From CAIKZJ01 sp964626015 (GTDB lineage: Bacteria > Bacteroidota > Ignavibacteria > Tepidaquicellales > Tepidaquicellaceae): a stretch of DNA of 10,404 bases. Position 1 is the stretch's first letter. Each line of letters begins with the position of its first letter. The notes under the pieces are model-generated. The model searched no databases and had not been told where the DNA came from. It worked only from the letters and a program-made list of their open reading frames with translations. The stretch is taken from NCBI GenBank assembly GCA_964626015.1, contig CAZVCC010000081.1, positions 1-10,404 on the forward strand, given 5' to 3'. A program made the position numbers and the translations under genes. This document shows, piece by piece, positions 1 to 6,603 of the stretch.

Positions 1-9
1 AACTCTAAA

Positions 10-978
10 TCAGTAACTCTTTCTTCTCTTGTTAAGATATTTCAGTAATGCCGTATCAAATGGAGTTTCTGTCGTAAGCAGTACATAATCTATGTTATTC
101 TTTACGCACTCGGATTTATATTTCTCCGTAAAATTTTTCATCAGCTTTTCATATTCTTTTCTCACATCCGCTGGCTGCGAAAATAACTCTTCTTTCGTTT
201 CCGAATCTATAAGCCTCACTGGTGCCGAATCAATGAACGACATCTCTATCGGGTCAAGTACATGAAAGAGTATTACCTCGTTCTTGTCATATCTGAAATG
301 CCTCAGCGATTTCATCACCTCTTCCTGATTGTCAAATAAGTCGCTTATAATGATTATTATTCCTTTCCTGTTTATCTTATCCGCTATTATGTTCAGGCAT
401 TCAGCCGTTCCAGTTGCTTCTGTTGATTTTACGTTCGCAAGCTCTTTTAGAATTAGTTTTAAATTTGCATTCGTCGAACGGGCTGGTATGAATTTTCTTA
501 TCTTTGTGTCATACACCGTCAGCGAAACCGCATCTCTCTGTAGCAGCATTAAATACGAAAGCGATGCAGCAACGTATGACCCGTACTCAAGTTTTGTTAT
601 TCCCGAGTCCAGCCTTTCTTTCTTTTCCTTTGAAAAAAGTTTTTTTAGCGATGAACTCTTAGTGGCTTTTGAATATGAAAAGTCCATCGACTTGCTTATA
701 TCAAGCAGTATGTATGCTTTCAGATTCGTCTCTTCTTCGTACTGCTTTATAAAATATTTATCCGTTCTTGCATATACCTTCCAGTCAAGATGCTTAAGGT
801 CGTCTCCGGGCATGTATTGCCTGTGCTCTGCAAATTCAACGCTGAAGCCGTGATAAGGTGATTTGTGAAGCCCCGTCATGAATCCCTCTACAACAAACTT
901 TGCCTTCAGCTCAAGATTCGAAAGCTTTGAAAGTGCACCCGGATTTAAGTATTTAGTATATTCGCTATTGTTCTTCAT
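10..978 (-). CDS. DUF58 domain protein (vWA-like fold)
   Basis: This 322-residue protein carries the DUF58 signature: a conserved block at residues 44-82 with HRQYMPGDD (52-60), the LDW motif (64-66) and the ARTDKYFIKQYEEE stretch, followed by a von Willebrand A-like metal site. The metal-site residues visible are D93-x-S95-x-S97, T189 and D213 (ISDLFD). There is no signal peptide or membrane segment, so it is probably cytoplasmic. DUF58 proteins usually accompany MoxR AAA+ ATPases and Bat-type proteins; the exact role is not established. No moxR gene lies on the upstream side within this window, and the downstream side is cut off by the window edge. Residues 101-127, just after the metal motif, form a Lys/Ser-rich insertion that looks longer than usual. 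The start is chosen as the first Met before the conserved region; no Shine-Dalgarno precedes it. Confidence 0.92.
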   Translation of the reverse strand: MKNNSEYTKYLNPGALSKLSNLELKAKFVVEGFMTGLHKSPYHGFSVEFAEHRQYMPGDDLKHLDWKVYARTDKYFIKQYEEETNLKAYILLDISKSMDFSYSKATKSSSLKKLFSKEKKERLDSGITKLEYGSYVAASLSYLMLLQRDAVSLTVYDTKIRKFIPARSTNANLKLILKELANVKSTEATGTAECLNIIADKINRKGIIIIISDLFDNQEEVMKSLRHFRYDKNEVILFHVLDPIEMSFIDSAPVRLIDSETKEELFSQPADVRKEYEKLMKNFTEKYKSECVKNNIDYVLLTTETPFDTALLKYLNKRRKSY

Positions 979-1044
979 TCTTGTGTCTGTATACCCCTCA
1001 ATATTGCTGTAAAATTAATTATTCTAACATCTCTGTGTTACTAT

Positions 1045-1195
1045 GTTTAAAAACTGTGTAATAAAAACAAACTTTTATAAAAGAAAAGAGTTTAATGGTT
1101 TTCTTTGCGTCCGACGTCTACCCCGAGACCTCGGGGCCTTCTTTGCGATCCTTGCGGTAAAATTCTCTGCTATTGTTTAACTTTGTTTTGTTTGT
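1045..1195 (+). repeat. composite dispersed repeat, left copy
   Basis: The element begins with an AT-rich unit (1045-1083) matching the 38-bp tandem unit at 9714-9751; 1058-1087 and 9726-9755 differ at one base in 30. It continues through a GC-rich palindrome and 9-bp CTTTGCG-type units, and ends in a T-rich stretch (1158-1195) that matches 9838-9875 at 32 of 38 positions. The order of modules is the same at both loci, although the GC-rich middle differs in sequence. Function is unknown. Confidence 0.7.
1121..1136. repeat. GC-rich palindrome
   Basis: CCCCGAG and CTCGGGG form a perfect 7-bp inverted repeat separated by AC. It sits inside the left composite repeat, in the place where the right copy carries GC-rich palindromes of different sequence. 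The two-base loop is too tight for a good hairpin without opening the top of the stem, and no T-run follows on either strand, so it is not an intrinsic terminator. Confidence 0.6.
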
Positions 1196-1301
1196 AGCTC
1201 TTGCTATGCCTTGTCCTCTGCGCCCTCTGCGATTAAATTCTTTTTTAATGTTTGTCTTCTATTTAAAATTCTTTCTGTTGTTTTCTTTCCACTATATAAA
1301 C

Positions 1302-1339
1302 AAAAATGCCGTCCCAAAAACCAACTCTGAAACGGCATT
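1302..1339 (-). terminator. intrinsic terminator of the lipoprotein gene
   Basis: AATGCCGT (1305-1312) pairs perfectly with ACGGCATT (1332-1339), giving an 8-bp stem with a 19-base loop. Read on the minus strand, the stem begins 15 bases after the stop codon at 1355 and runs into a TTTTT tract, as expected for Rho-independent termination. It also separates the lipoprotein transcript from the DUF58 gene downstream. Confidence 0.75.
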
Positions 1340-1354
1340 CCTAAAAATCCCTAT

Positions 1355-2035
1355 TTATTTCTTTGCGTCATCCTTCTGTTCTTGCATCTGACGATCTTCT
1401 ATCGCTTTAGTCTTTGGCGGCTTGCTGTCAACATTAGGATCTTGCTTCGTTTCCTTTTTCACTTCTGTTTTTGTTTCTGTCTTTGTTTCTTCATTTCCCG
1501 CATTCTGAAGTATCAGCTCTTCAATCGATTTCCCCGTCTCAAGTACTTCCAGCATTCTTCTCGCTGATTCGCTCATCTTGTCGTTTTCGTCTGCATCCTT
1601 TGGATATTTTTCAAGAAAAAGTCTGTAACTCGCCATTGCATTTTCTTTGTCCTTCAGCGTCTCATCGTATATAAATGCAACCATAAAAAGTGATTGCTTT
1701 GCTTCTTTCTTGTCAGGATACTTTTCGTAAATTGTCTTGTAAATGTTAATCGCCTCAGGATAATTCTTCAAATTGTCAAAGCTTATTCCTGCAATCTGAT
1801 TATAAGCAAATATTACTTTGTCTGAGTTTGGATATTTTGCAATAAATTCTTTGTATTTTGTTATGGACTGATTAAAAAGCTCGTTGTCATTCTTCGCTAC
1901 TGCACTGTCATACAAACTCTTTGCCGCGTTTAAATACTCATCCTCAGTGTTTAAATTCTGTTCTTGCTTGCCGCAAGAGATTATCATGGTCGCAAATAAT
2001 ATTGCTAATAATAAATTAAATCCGGTTTTTATCAT
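1355..2035 (-). CDS. TPR-containing outer-membrane-type lipoprotein
   Basis: The 226-residue product starts with a lipoprotein signal: basic start, hydrophobic core LLLAILFATMIIS and lipidation cysteine C21 (IISC followed by G). Residues about 33-148 are helical repeats resembling tetratricopeptide units, with the recurring pattern FIAKYPNSDK, IYEKYPDKKEA and FLEKYPKDADE. This pattern is typical of BamD/YbgF-like proteins in outer-membrane or cell-envelope assembly. Residues from about 180 to the end are a Lys/Glu/Thr-rich, probably disordered tail. BamD proper is longer and lacks such a tail, so I do not call it BamD; a generic tetratricopeptide lipoprotein is safer. The gene is divergent from the DUF2851 gene across 63 AT-rich bases, and ends just before a clear intrinsic terminator. 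Confidence 0.85.
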   Translation of the reverse strand: MIKTGFNLLLAILFATMIISCGKQEQNLNTEDEYLNAAKSLYDSAVAKNDNELFNQSITKYKEFIAKYPNSDKVIFAYNQIAGISFDNLKNYPEAINIYKTIYEKYPDKKEAKQSLFMVAFIYDETLKDKENAMASYRLFLEKYPKDADENDKMSESARRMLEVLETGKSIEELILQNAGNEETKTETKTEVKKETKQDPNVDSKPPKTKAIEDRQMQEQKDDAKK

Positions 2036-2098
2036 TTTCTTATTTATTTGTTTTTTAATTAATTTTGTGTAATTTAAACAATTATTCCTTAAATATTA

Positions 2099-3490
2099 AT
2101 GAAAAAACTCAACCTAAACGAGAGCTTTATTTCCCGTATCTGGACGAATGAACAGTATTATAAAGGACTAAAAACCACCGGCGGGAAGCATGTAAAAATC
2201 ATTAACTTTGGAATTCCAAATGTGGATTCAGGTGCCGATTTTAAGGATGCACTCGTTCAAATAGACGACGTTCTGTATTCTGGCGATATTGAAATTCATC
2301 GGTCATTCAAAGACTGGGATTCCCACAATCATAAAACAGACCCTAAGTATAATAAAGTAATTCTTCATGTCGTTTTCTGGGGCGATAATAAATCTGCCTC
2401 TTCATCAGAAAGCAATCGTTTTATCCCGACAGTCGTTCTTTCTGAGTTCCTTTCAAAATCAATTCACGATATATGGAAAGATATTATTAATAATCCTTCG
2501 CCAAAGTTTAAACTTCCTTGCTTCGGACAGAATCATGTCGCAGGTGCCGAACTGAAAAAAGATTGGATTACCGACGTGGGTATGCTGCGGCTGAATTACC
2601 GCGCTGAACGTCTGTATTCACGAATCACTCACCTTGAAAATGATTTGCACTACGACTCGAAAAAAGATGCCTGGGAAAAAGTCCTTTTCGAATATGTCCT
2701 TGAAGCACTCGGTTTCTCTAAAAATAAATCGCAGTTTCTCACTCTCGCAAAATCAATCGATATTCGAAAACTTAAAAAGTATTCCGAAGTTCTTTCTCAT
2801 ATTGAAGCCGTCTTGTTCGGTACTGCTGGATTCCTTTCAAATGATTCTGACAACGATTACTATATAAGTTTATCCGCTGCATGGAAATCACTTCAGCCAA
2901 AACTGAAATTCGAATCCATGCACCGCTCGGAATGGCACTTCTTCCGCCTGCGTCCTTCAAACTTCCCGACTCTCAGAATTGCTTACGCATCGTCGTTCCT
3001 ACGCGAAATTCTTAAAGAAGACCTTCTTAAACGTGTAGTCTTCTGTTTTAAAAATAGCACTAATGCATTCAGGGATTTAACAACCATATTTCTTTCAATC
3101 GAAACATCAGATTTCTGGAAACACAACTACGATTTTAATAAGCAATCTAAAAATGAGTTCGCCGCCATAGGAAAAGATCGCGTCAGTGATATCATCATAA
3201 ACGTTGTAATTCCTTTGCTGTACTCATATTCCAAAGTCTTCTCCGACGAAGACCTCTTTATTAAAGTCAAAAAACTTTATAAAACCGCAAAAGATACCGG
3301 TACTAACAGCGTTCTTAAAGTCATGAAGTCACAGCTTGAATATCCTTCAAAAACCATCGCCGAATCTCAGGGATTAATCCACCTCCATAACTTCTTCTGC
3401 GTTCACGGTAATTGCGGCGAATGCAAAATCGGCGAAAAAGTCTTCGATAAGTTCGCCGTCTCCGAAGCCCTCCGCATAATCCTGTATTAA
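2099..3490 (+). CDS. DUF2851 family protein, function unknown
   Basis: The 463-residue product matches the DUF2851 family as I know it from Bacteroidota and relatives. Visible hallmarks are DSGADFKDA (43-51), GDIEIH (62-67), DW (72-73), HNHKTDPKYNKVILHVVFW (76-94), the SDFW..NYDF block in the second half, and a C-terminal cysteine cluster C434-x4-C439-x2-C442 in the CVHGNCGECKIG stretch. No signal peptide or membrane segment is seen. The function is not known. The E65-x-H67 and acidic residues upstream, and the cysteines, could be metal ligands, but that is inference. Length is close to full for the family, and the reading frame is intact. The start directly follows an AT-rich leader without Shine-Dalgarno. 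It shares a 63-bp divergent intergenic region with the lipoprotein gene. Confidence 0.88.
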   Translation: MKKLNLNESFISRIWTNEQYYKGLKTTGGKHVKIINFGIPNVDSGADFKDALVQIDDVLYSGDIEIHRSFKDWDSHNHKTDPKYNKVILHVVFWGDNKSASSSESNRFIPTVVLSEFLSKSIHDIWKDIINNPSPKFKLPCFGQNHVAGAELKKDWITDVGMLRLNYRAERLYSRITHLENDLHYDSKKDAWEKVLFEYVLEALGFSKNKSQFLTLAKSIDIRKLKKYSEVLSHIEAVLFGTAGFLSNDSDNDYYISLSAAWKSLQPKLKFESMHRSEWHFFRLRPSNFPTLRIAYASSFLREILKEDLLKRVVFCFKNSTNAFRDLTTIFLSIETSDFWKHNYDFNKQSKNEFAAIGKDRVSDIIINVVIPLLYSYSKVFSDEDLFIKVKKLYKTAKDTGTNSVLKVMKSQLEYPSKTIAESQGLIHLHNFFCVHGNCGECKIGEKVFDKFAVSEALRIILY

Positions 3491-3568
3491 ACAATAAATA
3501 CTCTTTTTATTTTGTCATCTTCGTATATTTTATTTCATTCTCATCACGCATATTTCTTCTTCATTGTC

Positions 3569-3593
3569 ATCCCCGCAAGTTTTTGGCGGGGAT
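3569..3593. repeat. REP-like GC hairpin
   Basis: ATCCCCGC (3569-3576) pairs perfectly with GCGGGGAT (3586-3593) around a 9-base loop. It resembles the widespread GTCATYCCCGC..GCGGGRATC type of intergenic palindrome. No T-run follows on either strand, so a REP-like element is more likely than a terminator. It lies about 80 bases after the DUF2851 stop. Confidence 0.55.
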
Positions 3594-3717
3594 CTTATCA
3601 CGAATCTCTTTTCAACAAACCACTCTCTTGCTCTTTAACATCAGTGTACCGCACTCTTTTATTCGCGTTCATTCGTTCAACCCGTGAATATCCGTTTTCA
3701 ATATTATGCTGTTAGTG

Positions 3718-3890
3718 TAACGCAGCCTTCCAGCTTCCGAATTTATATTTCACGCCCTATTGTTTAAAAATCAGTGTAAATCATAATCTTTCATTGTCTT
3801 CAGTGTGCGCTTTTGTTTGTCATTACTGATTACTCAATTAATTCATCTCTCCGTGTTCATCCGTTTAATCCGTGAAAATAAGCGTTCTAT
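3718..3890 (+). repeat. 173-bp direct repeat, left copy
   Basis: This segment is repeated at 6267-6439 in the same orientation. By base-by-base reading, 3718-3869 is identical to 6267-6418 (152 bases), and the full 173 bases differ at only two positions (3870 C versus 6419 T; 3880 A versus 6429 C). It contains internal motifs of about 10-bp spacing (CCGTGTTCAT, CCGTTTAAT, CCGTGAAAAT) and an ATCAGTGTAAATCAT motif. No open frame or transposase is associated. The two copies bracket the monooxygenase/propeller module. Confidence 0.92.
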
Positions 3891-4271
3891 ATATTATTGA
3901 ATCAGCGTAAATCATATTCCTTCATCTTCATGCTACTTTGCTCTTTGTACAAAGTTAATATCCGCTTTATCTGTCATTAAACATTTCGATTTCCCGGCAA
4001 TTACAAGAACAAGGAAATCGTAACCATTTTATTAACACGTGAAAAATACTTTGAATGGAATTTATGAGGATAACAACATGTTAACAAATATAAGTTATCA
4101 GGTTTAGACCCTTATTCAGAGAGTATTAATGTGACCTTCTTTTATTAAATAATAGAATTAGGACATTTTATGAGTTTACTGTAGGAGATAATACCTGTAA
4201 TCTTTATTTGTGAAGAAGGATAAACTGTTAGTCTAATATTATTATTTCAAAACTAAATTAAATGAAAAAGA

Positions 4272-4655
4272 ATGGACACCAGAGATATTAAACAACCTGA
4301 AAAGGAGAATGAAATATACACACCTGAAATTAATTCGTTCGTTGCAGTAAACTTCATTTCGTGCAAAGAACATTACAAGACAAGGTTTGAGGAGCTTTTC
4401 AAATCGAGAATAAAAGCAATAGATAAAATGCCCGGTTTCATCTTTATGAATGTTCTGAAACCAATTAATAATCAGGATGATTATCTTATTGTCAGCTACT
4501 GGAAAAACGAAGATTCTTTTAAGAGCTGGACTAAGTCTGCAAATTTTATTGAAGGACACAAACGCGGGTTTGAAGATATTAAAATAGCAAAAGAAAATAA
4601 TCAGGAACCTCCAATGAAGTCTGATTTTAAAACTTATAACGTAATGTCGGCATGA
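4272..4655 (+). CDS. antibiotic biosynthesis monooxygenase (ABM) domain protein, IsdG/HmoA-like
   Basis: The 127-residue product has a single ABM (dimeric alpha/beta barrel) domain, about residues 22-125. Residues matching the catalytic triad of IsdG-type heme-degrading monooxygenases are in place: N27 (VAVNF), W86 (FKSWTKS) and H96 (FIEGHKRG), with the same 10-residue W-to-H distance as IsdG. The MPGF turn, the SYWKNEDSF stretch and the closing PPMKSDFKTYNVM strand also fit. Heme degradation to release iron is therefore plausible, but ABM proteins act on several substrates and no heme-uptake gene is nearby. An earlier ATG at 4262 is out of frame and stops after nine codons, so 4272 is the start. 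Its stop codon overlaps the start of the next small gene. Confidence 0.87.
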   Translation: MDTRDIKQPEKENEIYTPEINSFVAVNFISCKEHYKTRFEELFKSRIKAIDKMPGFIFMNVLKPINNQDDYLIVSYWKNEDSFKSWTKSANFIEGHKRGFEDIKIAKENNQEPPMKSDFKTYNVMSA

Positions 4656-4780
4656 TTAAAAAGAACGTTTTTAAGAAAACCGTAAAATATAGTTTTTGGT
4701 TCTTTCTTATTAAAGGGCTGCTGTGGCTGTTTGTACCGGTATTGATTTATTTATACAGTGAATTGTTTAGTACAGAGTAA
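4652..4780 (+). CDS. small single-pass membrane protein (42 aa), unknown function
   Basis: This short frame starts at the ATG of an ATGA overlap with the monooxygenase stop codon (TGA at 4653-4655), a layout typical of translational coupling. The 42-residue product has a basic N terminus (MIKKNVFKKTVKY) followed by one long hydrophobic, aromatic-rich segment (about residues 14-35, with WFFLIKGLLWLFVPVLIYLY) and a short acidic end. This predicts a single membrane helix with the N terminus in the cytoplasm by the positive-inside rule. I do not recognise a named family. It is followed by 56 bases and then the propeller gene, so all three may be co-transcribed. The case rests on the overlap and the membrane-like composition. 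Confidence 0.6.
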   Translation: MIKKNVFKKTVKYSFWFFLIKGLLWLFVPVLIYLYSELFSTE

Positions 4781-4836
4781 GATTCACAGCAGTATCAAAA
4801 AACACGTCAATTTTTGCAATATATACTAAAAAACAA

Positions 4837-5910
4837 ATGGGCAGAATTATAATAATATCATTTTTAGCTGTAATTTCTTTAGCACTGTTTTCATTTAATT
4901 ACGGCTATTATCCTCGGTCTGAAAATAATATTATAAACGACTCTTTAATTTTTAATGGTGAAAAGCATTTTAAAAATGTAAGGATGCTTACTAACGGTGG
5001 TGAGAATGCTGAAGCTTATTTTTCTTACGACGGGACTAAGCTTGTGTATCAGTCAACTTTTGAACATTCGTGCGATCAGATTTTCATAATGAATATTGAC
5101 GGCTCTAACAAGAGGCTCGTAAGCAGCGGAAAGGGAAGAACTACCTGCTCGTATTTTCTGCCTGATGATCATAATATTTTGTATGCCTCAACTTTTATGG
5201 GAAATGATAAATGTCCTCAACCACCAGATTTTTCCAACGGATATGTCTGGGCTTTGTACAATGATTATGATATTTATAAATCAAATGCTGACGGCAGCAA
5301 CATCAGCGTTTTGACCTCGTCTTTAGGGTACGATGCCGAAGCGACTGTTTCACCAAAAGGTGATAAAATTGTCTTCACATCTACTCGGGATGGTGATATT
5401 GAATTGTATTCTATGGATTTGGATGGTGGCAATGTGACACGCTTAACTTTTGAAACGGGATATGATGGAGGAGCTTTTTTCTCTTACGATGGTAAGAAGA
5501 TTGTTTATCGTGCGTCTCGTCCTAAATCAGAAAGAGAATTGAATGAATATACTTATTTGTTGCAGCAAGGTCTTATTCGTCCGAATGAATTGGAAATTTA
5601 CATTATGGATTCCGACGGCAACAATAAAAAACAGATTACTAATAACGGTGCAGCTAATTTCGGACCTTATTTTTTCCCTGACGGTAAAAGGATTATTTTC
5701 TGCTCTAATCTTGCCGACCCTAAAGGTAGAAACTTCGATTTGTGGGCTGTTAACATTGACGGAACAGGATTGGAACAAATTACTTTTAATGAGTCGTTTG
5801 ACGGATTCCCGATGTTTTCGATGGACGGTAAAAAATTCGTGTTTTGTTCGAATAGGTTCAATGCTAAACAAGGCGAAACAAACATCTTTATATGTGACTG
5901 GGTCGATTAA
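4837..5910 (+). CDS. exported PD40/TolB-like six-bladed beta-propeller protein
   Basis: The 357-residue product begins with a signal peptide or signal anchor (hydrophobic residues 4-21), so it should act in the periplasm or on the envelope. The rest is six WD40-like (PD40) blades, roughly 50-95, 101-158, 160-203, 204-267, 268-315 and 316-354. They share the pattern DGKKIVYRS..., then LYSMDLDGGNVTRLT-like strands; examples are SPKGDKIVF (172-180), FPDGKRIIFCSN (280-291) and FSMDGKKFVFCSN (327-339). TolB-type propellers bind proteins or peptides; nothing here shows an enzymatic domain. It lacks the separate N-terminal domain of true TolB, so it is not called TolB. Of its 23 leucine codons 16 are TTA/TTG, against 1 of 34 in glnA, which points to a different origin or expression class. 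Confidence 0.88.
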   Translation: MGRIIIISFLAVISLALFSFNYGYYPRSENNIINDSLIFNGEKHFKNVRMLTNGGENAEAYFSYDGTKLVYQSTFEHSCDQIFIMNIDGSNKRLVSSGKGRTTCSYFLPDDHNILYASTFMGNDKCPQPPDFSNGYVWALYNDYDIYKSNADGSNISVLTSSLGYDAEATVSPKGDKIVFTSTRDGDIELYSMDLDGGNVTRLTFETGYDGGAFFSYDGKKIVYRASRPKSERELNEYTYLLQQGLIRPNELEIYIMDSDGNNKKQITNNGAANFGPYFFPDGKRIIFCSNLADPKGRNFDLWAVNIDGTGLEQITFNESFDGFPMFSMDGKKFVFCSNRFNAKQGETNIFICDWVD

Positions 5911-5928
5911 AACAGATTCGTCTGTTTT
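5909..5928 (+). terminator. terminator-like UUCG hairpin overlapping the stop codon
   Basis: AAAACAGA (5909-5916) and TCTGTTTT (5921-5928) form a perfect 8-bp stem closed by a TTCG tetraloop, a very stable loop in RNA. The stem begins within the stop codon of the propeller gene. The T-run lies in the right arm rather than after it, so termination is plausible but weaker than in a classic terminator. Confidence 0.5.
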
Positions 5929-6603
5929 GAAATATCAATCATTACAACTTCATTATGTTTTGTTCTCTGATTACTGGTTCTCAACTTTTACATCTGGTAG
6001 TTTCTTGTAGATTTCAATACAGTAAAGGATATAAACAACCACGTTACACGATAATACGAAAAATTATTTCGCTTTTACATCCATTTTCTTTATTTCTATT
6101 ACGAATTTCCGAATAATACCTTTCAGCCCCTAATTATTATGTTTGCCGTAAGACATTGTAATCTTGTCACATTGTTTTATTTATACACGATATATCATCT
6201 GCTGTTAGTATCTGTAAAACATTTTTCCTAAAATATCCATTCGCCTTCCATATTGTGCTCTTATGATAACGCAGCCTTCCAGCTTCCGAATTTATATTTC
6301 ACGCCCTATTGTTTAAAAATCAGTGTAAATCATAATCTTTCATTGTCTTCAGTGTGCGCTTTTGTTTGTCATTACTGATTACTCAATTAATTCATCTCTC
6401 CGTGTTCATCCGTTTAATTCGTGAAAATCAGCGTTCTATTTGTTCTTAAATCTTTTTAATCATCCTCTTTCATAGTAATCAGTGTGCTGCTCTTAACAAT
6501 AAAGTAAATATTTTTTCTCCCTCCTTTTCTTTTATACTAAAATATATTCCTAAATTTTACTATCTTGCTTTAATGTCAAATAAAATAATTTATAACTCTA
6601 TAA
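5911..6603. other. long non-coding spacer with repeat copy
   Basis: About 690 bases with no credible gene. The first 340 bases are plain AT-rich sequence in which I recognise nothing beyond the hairpin at its start. The 173-bp direct repeat follows at 6267-6439, then further ATCAGTGTG-type motifs up to about 6490, then a pyrimidine-rich run (6511-6533) and an AT-rich leader before glnA. The glnA promoter must lie in the last part. Confidence 0.7.
6267..6439 (+). repeat. 173-bp direct repeat, right copy
   Basis: This is the second copy of 3718-3890, in the same orientation and offset by 2549 bases, with only two substitutions. Weaker similarity continues upstream of both copies (ATATTRTGCT, then a few mismatches, then TAACGCAG), so the ancestral unit may have been longer. 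Such high identity in non-coding DNA implies recent duplication, recombination or gene conversion. Confidence 0.92.

Larger units (their letters stand above)
979..1354. other. repeat-filled spacer between two minus-strand genes
   Basis: This stretch of about 375 bases has no credible gene. It holds a composite repeat (1045-1195), a GC-rich palindrome, two pairs of 9-bp units (1141-1158 and 1215-1232, consensus CTTTGCGYC or CCTCTGCGM, each running into a TTAAATTC-like sequence), and the terminator of the lipoprotein gene. The promoter of the DUF58 gene must lie here, but I cannot point to it with confidence. Confidence 0.7.
3491..4271. other. long non-coding spacer with repeats
   Basis: About 780 bases without a credible gene. 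Up to about 3910 it is made of degenerate, pyrimidine-rich repeats on the plus strand: a GC hairpin (3569-3593), a TTCATYCG / CCGTGAA motif at 3667 and again at 3855, recurring ATCAGTGTAAATCAT-like motifs, and the 173-bp direct repeat. From about 3950 to 4271 the sequence is plainer AT-rich DNA that presumably contains the promoter of the monooxygenase gene. I see no convincing consensus promoter there. Confidence 0.7.

Noticed and set aside
329..853. Plus-strand open frame of 174 codons
   Set aside because: It lies wholly opposite the well-supported DUF58 gene and its translation is a Ser/Phe-rich product with no recognisable domain, typical of an antisense shadow.
1173..1391. Plus-strand open frame of 72 codons
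   Set aside because: It runs across the repeat spacer, the lipoprotein terminator and the 3' end of the lipoprotein gene; no family resemblance.
3493..3513. AT-only hairpin after the DUF2851 stop (AATAAA / TTTATT followed by TT)
   Set aside because: A six-pair stem with only A-T pairs is too weak to call a terminator.
3512..3715. Plus-strand open frame of 67 codons after the DUF2851 gene
   Set aside because: It is made of the repeat sequence itself, including the GC hairpin, and its translation shows low-complexity Ser/Phe content.
3987..4020. Inverted repeat CGATTTCC / GGAAATCG with an 18-base loop
   Set aside because: Long loop, no T-run on either side and no gene end next to it; probably chance.
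4242..4559. Minus-strand open frame of 105 codons opposite the monooxygenase
   Set aside because: The plus-strand frame has a clear ABM domain with catalytic residues; the antisense product has none.
3718..6439. Composite transposon bounded by insertion sequences
   Set aside because: The flanking repeats are direct, non-coding and without terminal inverted repeats, and there is no transposase or integrase between or beside them.
6565..6593. Candidate glnA promoter: TTG, 18 bases, TAATTTAT
   Set aside because: It resembles the Bacteroidota consensus but would leave a leader of only a few bases before the ATG at 6604, and the region is so AT-rich that chance matches are expected.
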